Shown one piece after another: positions 12,027 through 14,274 of a stretch of DNA of 14,274 bases. The notes below the pieces were generated by a model, which had not been told where the DNA came from, did no database searches, and saw only the letters and a list, made by a program, of their open reading frames with translations. The DNA is from an uncultured Phycisphaerales bacterium (lineage in GTDB: Bacteria > Planctomycetota > Phycisphaerae > WQYP01). A program made the translations under genes and the position numbers. The stretch is from the NCBI GenBank assembly GCA_903868035.1, contig CAIPTQ010000046.1, positions 1 through 14,274 of the forward strand, in the 5' to 3' direction. The number at the start of each line of letters is the position of its first letter. Position 1 is the first letter of the stretch.

Positions 12027-13214
12027 TCAGGCGCGGGCGATGAATCCGCCGGACATCCACTTGCTGGACTCCTCGAGGTAGGCGGCCACGGTTTGGCCGG
12101 GCAGCAGGCCGCCGCCCCGGACAAGGCGGTCGAACTGGACGAACATCGTGGCGCCGCCGCAGTAGCCGAAGTCCTCGACGGGGAGCGGGAGGTGGGTCAA
12201 GTCGATGCCGAAGGTCTGGCGGATATACCGGTACATTTCCGCGGACATAAAGTGCCTGCCCGGAACCCCCAGGAGGAAGTGGGCGACGGCGGCGGGCGCG
12301 ATGCCGGCGGCGGCGAGCATGGCGGCCAGACCGTCGAGGAGGTGGCGCGGGGCGTGGCGGGCGACCTCGGCGATGCGCTGGGCGATGTGGTGGCGGCCGG
12401 TCTGGTGGAGCGCGGAGAAGAAGTGCGTGCCGGCGAGGTTGGCGTCGAAACCGCAGGCCCCCAGGGCGCCGCCGATCATGCCGGGGTCCAGATCGCCGCC
12501 CGACGACTCGACGGCGGCTTCCACGAGGGAGAGGCGGGCGGGCTCGCGGTCGAAGATCATGGCGCCGGCGCCGTCGGACATGATCCAGCGGAGGGCGAGG
12601 TTTTCGAAACCGAGGTGTTCGGGGTTGAAGTATTCGGCGCGGAGGAAGATGGAGGAGAGCTGGGAGTAGGCGACGATGGCGCGCCGGTGGCGCCCGGCGC
12701 GGAGCATGTCGAGGGCGACCTGGATGGCCTTGGGGGCGCCGGTGCAGTTGGAGTGGATTTCGATCTCGGTGCAGCGGCGGATGCCCAGGCGCCCCTGGAG
12801 GAGCGCGCTGGTGGGCGGGCAGGCATAGTCGGGTATGGGGCCGGCGAAAATGAGGAGATCGACGCTTTGCGGCTCAATGGCGGCGGCGGCCAGGGCGGAG
12901 CGCACGGCTTTTTCGGCCATCGAGGCGTTGGTCTCCGTCTGGGCCCGCGTGACGGGGTCGAGGGCGTAGTAGCGGTGCTTGACGCCCGCCTTGGCCAGCA
13001 CCTCGGGGCCCATTTTGTCGACCCGCGCCGCGAAGCGGGGCGGCATGCCGGGGATGCGGCCGAGGACTTCTTCGACGCGCTCGGGGCCGACGGGTTCGCC
13101 GGGCAGGAACGAGCCGGTGCCCAGGATGCCTACGGGCCGGCCCATTACAGAGGGGACATGGGATTTCGCTTGGGGGTGAGGGGTGTGGGTGGAGGGGGAG
13201 GTTTTGCTACTCAT
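12027..13214 (-). CDS. KAS III-like (FabH/thiolase-fold) condensing enzyme, divergent
   Basis: This is a thiolase-superfamily protein of the 3-oxoacyl-ACP synthase III type, which condenses an acyl-CoA with a malonyl or acyl partner through a cysteine thioester. The 395-residue product has the N-terminal strand VGILGTGSFLPGE (28-40), AGVKHRYYA (76-84), PDYACPPTSALLQGRLGI (128-145), the candidate nucleophile Cys157 in EIHSNCTGAPKAIQ, the MSDGAGAMIF block (212-221) and the C-terminal DFGYCGGATMF (348-358). The usual HQAN and late Asn motifs are not evident; the equivalent segments read LLGVPGRHF and YCGGAT. It is therefore not a standard FabH and may make a specialised ketide or lipid. The ATG at 13214 is supported by GGAG seven bases upstream; residues 1-23 are a Ser/Pro-rich extension, and an ATG at 13145 is the alternative. 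An ICMT-like gene follows. Confidence 0.8.
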   Translation of the reverse strand: MSSKTSPSTHTPHPQAKSHVPSVMGRPVGILGTGSFLPGEPVGPERVEEVLGRIPGMPPRFAARVDKMGPEVLAKAGVKHRYYALDPVTRAQTETNASMAEKAVRSALAAAAIEPQSVDLLIFAGPIPDYACPPTSALLQGRLGIRRCTEIEIHSNCTGAPKAIQVALDMLRAGRHRRAIVAYSQLSSIFLRAEYFNPEHLGFENLALRWIMSDGAGAMIFDREPARLSLVEAAVESSGGDLDPGMIGGALGACGFDANLAGTHFFSALHQTGRHHIAQRIAEVARHAPRHLLDGLAAMLAAAGIAPAAVAHFLLGVPGRHFMSAEMYRYIRQTFGIDLTHLPLPVEDFGYCGGATMFVQFDRLVRGGGLLPGQTVAAYLEESSKWMSGGFIARA

Positions 13215-13262
13215 CTTGGCACTCCAAGAGGCCGATTTCCGCCAGCACGGAGGCGTGCCAAG
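13215..13262 (-). promoter_or_regulatory. leader inverted repeat burying the ribosome site of the condensing-enzyme gene
   Basis: On the minus strand CTTGGCAC (13262-13255) pairs perfectly with GTGCCAAG (13222-13215), and after one mismatch the stem continues with CC against the GG of the GGAG ribosome site. The 3' arm abuts the ATG at 13214. In RNA this hairpin would hide the ribosome site, suggesting translational control. Alternatively the block may be a dispersed repeat that happens to supply the ribosome site. Confidence 0.5.
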
Positions 13263-13315
13263 CTCGTTTCGCTGTAGGACTGTGGCCCGGGTAACGTCCC
13301 CGGCAATGCAGGGGG

Positions 13316-13344
13316 AGTATACACGGGGTGCCGGAGGTATTCGA
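13316..13344 (-). promoter_or_regulatory. candidate promoter of the condensing enzyme-methyltransferase pair
   Basis: On the minus strand TATACT (13321-13316) matches the -10 consensus at five of six positions, with a weak -35 TCGAAT (13344-13339) 17 bases upstream. Transcription would start near 13309, giving a leader of about 95 bases that contains the inverted repeat next to the start codon. Confidence 0.4.
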
Positions 13345-13357
13345 GAATGACGGGATG

Positions 13358-13375
13358 GGCATGCTGGCGCATGCC
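13358..13375 (-). terminator. hairpin just after the Mrp stop codon
   Basis: GGCATGC (13358-13364) and GCATGCC (13369-13375) form a perfect 7-bp stem with a four-base loop, beginning seven bases after the Mrp stop on the minus strand. No U-tract follows, so it may be a weak or factor-dependent 3' end rather than a classic intrinsic terminator. Confidence 0.35.
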
Positions 13376-13382
13376 ACTCGTG

Positions 13383-14274
13383 TTACGAAATTTGCAGGTT
13401 GAGGGGTTGGGCCTCCGGGCGGGTGGCCAGGCGGATGGCGACTTGTTTATCCAGGAGCTCGGCCATGGCGCGGAAGGGCTGGCGCGAGGGGGAGTCTGGG
13501 GCGAAATTTTTGAAGGGGGTGCCGGCGTCGGAGTTTTGGCGGAGGGCGGTGTGGATGGGGAGGTTGCCGAGGAAAGGGAGGCCCATGAGCTGGGCCATGG
13601 TTTGGGCGCCGCCGCGGCCGAAGATGTCGTAGGAAGTGCCGTGGTCGCAGATAAAGTAAGACATGTTTTCGACGACGCCGAGGATTTCGACGCCGAGCTG
13701 CTGGAACATGCGCACCGCGCGGCGGGCGTCGGCGAGGGCGACTTCCTGGGGGGTGGCGACGATGACGGCACCGGTGAGGGGGACGGTCTGGGCCAGGGTG
13801 AGGGAGATGTCGCCGGTGCCGGGGGGGAGATCGACGATGAGGTAATCGAGTTCTTCGAGTTTCGAGTTGCGAGTTTCGGGTTGCGAGTTTTCGGTGTGGG
13901 TCCAGTCGACTTGTTCGAGGAGTTGTTTGATGGCGCCGTGGGCCATGGGGCCGCGCCAGATGAGGGCTTTTTCCTTATCCACCATGAAGCCGATGGACAT
14001 GACGGCCAGGGAGATGCCGGGGAAGTCGGGGGCGGAGATGTGGAAGGGGAGGATGCGGTCGGCGAGGATTTGGGGATTCTGGGGTTCGATGCCGGTGAGG
14101 GTGGGGATGGAGGGACCGTAGATGTCGCCGTCGAGGAGGGCGACTTTTTTGCCGCTTAGGGCGAGGGCCAGTGCGAGGTTGAGGGCGAGGGTGGACTTGC
14201 CGACGCCGCCCTTGCCGGCGCCGACGGCAAGGATGTGTTTAATGCCAGGGAGGCCGCGGTGGGCGGGGGGGGCG
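13383..14274 (-). CDS. mrp: Mrp/ApbC/NBP35-type P-loop ATPase, 5' end outside the window
   Basis: This is a cytosolic ATPase of the MinD/ParA-like Mrp group, implicated in carrying and delivering iron-sulfur clusters. About 297 codons are present; the N-terminal MIP18/DUF59 domain and the start lie beyond the right edge. The deviant Walker A GAGKGGVGKST is encoded at about 14190-14225, DGDIYGPSIP follows, then SIGFMV, WRGPM, and DLPPGTGDISLT as the Walker B/switch region. The cluster-binding CxxC is incomplete: the segment reads NMSYFICDHGTSYDIFG, with one Cys (codon 13647-13649) and no second Cys. Between VDW and LDYLIVD there are 17 codons (13851-13901) of repeat DNA not expected in the family. 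The reading frame is open throughout. It lies upstream of the condensing-enzyme gene but is separated by a hairpin and a likely promoter. Confidence 0.93.
   Translation of the reverse strand, partial: APPAHRGLPGIKHILAVGAGKGGVGKSTLALNLALALALSGKKVALLDGDIYGPSIPTLTGIEPQNPQILADRILPFHISAPDFPGISLAVMSIGFMVDKEKALIWRGPMAHGAIKQLLEQVDWTHTENSQPETRNSKLEELDYLIVDLPPGTGDISLTLAQTVPLTGAVIVATPQEVALADARRAVRMFQQLGVEILGVVENMSYFICDHGTSYDIFGRGGAQTMAQLMGLPFLGNLPIHTALRQNSDAGTPFKNFAPDSPSRQPFRAMAELLDKQVAIRLATRPEAQPLNLQIS
13851..13901 (-). repeat. in-frame 51-bp insert of ~14-bp repeats inside mrp
   Basis: On the minus strand two near-identical 14-bp units (AACTCGCAACCCGA and AACTCGCAACTCGA) are followed by AACTCGAAGAACTCGA-like sequence. 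The insert is less GC-rich than the surrounding gene, contains no stop in frame, and encodes a Thr/Glu/Asn/Ser-rich segment. Confidence 0.75.

Overview
The window is a high-GC bacterial chromosomal segment. The mix of genes, the many short dispersed repeats at gene edges, the Gly/Pro/Ala-rich secreted proteins and the largely monocistronic, mixed-strand layout suggest a Planctomycetota bacterium, perhaps of the Phycisphaerae type. That placement is inference from style and is not proven by a marker gene. No rRNA, tRNA, CRISPR array, phage or complete insertion sequence is visible.

Layout. Positions 71-5413 are all on the minus strand: a PAP2-type membrane phosphatase with a substituted motif-3 arginine, an ABC-2 type exporter ATPase without its permeases, an orphan AbrB-fold antitoxin-like protein, and a pair of secreted proteins. 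The pair is a GH26 endo-glycanase (mannanase family) and, upstream of it, a calcium-loop FG-GAP/VCBS propeller protein resembling family 11 polysaccharide lyases; together they look like a small glycan-degradation unit. A dimethylargininase gene (5518-6291, plus) diverges from the propeller gene and converges on accA (6345-7343, minus). accA diverges from an L-lactate dehydrogenase gene (7515-8474, plus) across a 171-bp promoter region, and a stand-alone trpA follows (8553-9368, plus). A 467-bp stretch after trpA holds only repeats, a terminator hairpin and one doubtful small ORF. Next come a beta-phosphoglucomutase (9836-10672, plus) and, convergent with it, a membrane-anchored Gln-rich repeat protein (10735-11271, minus). 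The right end (11405-14274, minus) carries an isoprenylcysteine-methyltransferase-like membrane enzyme, a divergent KAS III-like condensing enzyme 46 bp upstream of it, and a 5'-truncated Mrp/ApbC-type P-loop ATPase.

How the genes relate. Most are unrelated housekeeping or accessory genes. Two pairs look functionally coupled: propeller protein + GH26 (polysaccharide use), and condensing enzyme + ICMT-like methyltransferase (possibly a lipid or ketide product that is then methylated). The condensing-enzyme transcript appears to have its own promoter and a leader hairpin that would bury its ribosome binding site.

The most unusual layer is the repeats. A 22-bp element (20 of 22 bases identical) occurs three times, each at a gene 3' end. 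It supplies the stop codon of the ABC ATPase. Other short tandem or periodic repeats sit at the 5' ends of the phosphatase and ABC genes and at the trpA stop. One has been inserted in frame inside the Mrp ATPase just before its DLPPGTGD strand. I see no complete undescribed defence or mobile system. The best leads are the condensing enzyme-methyltransferase pair with its leader hairpin, the repeat network, and the unusual Mrp protein.
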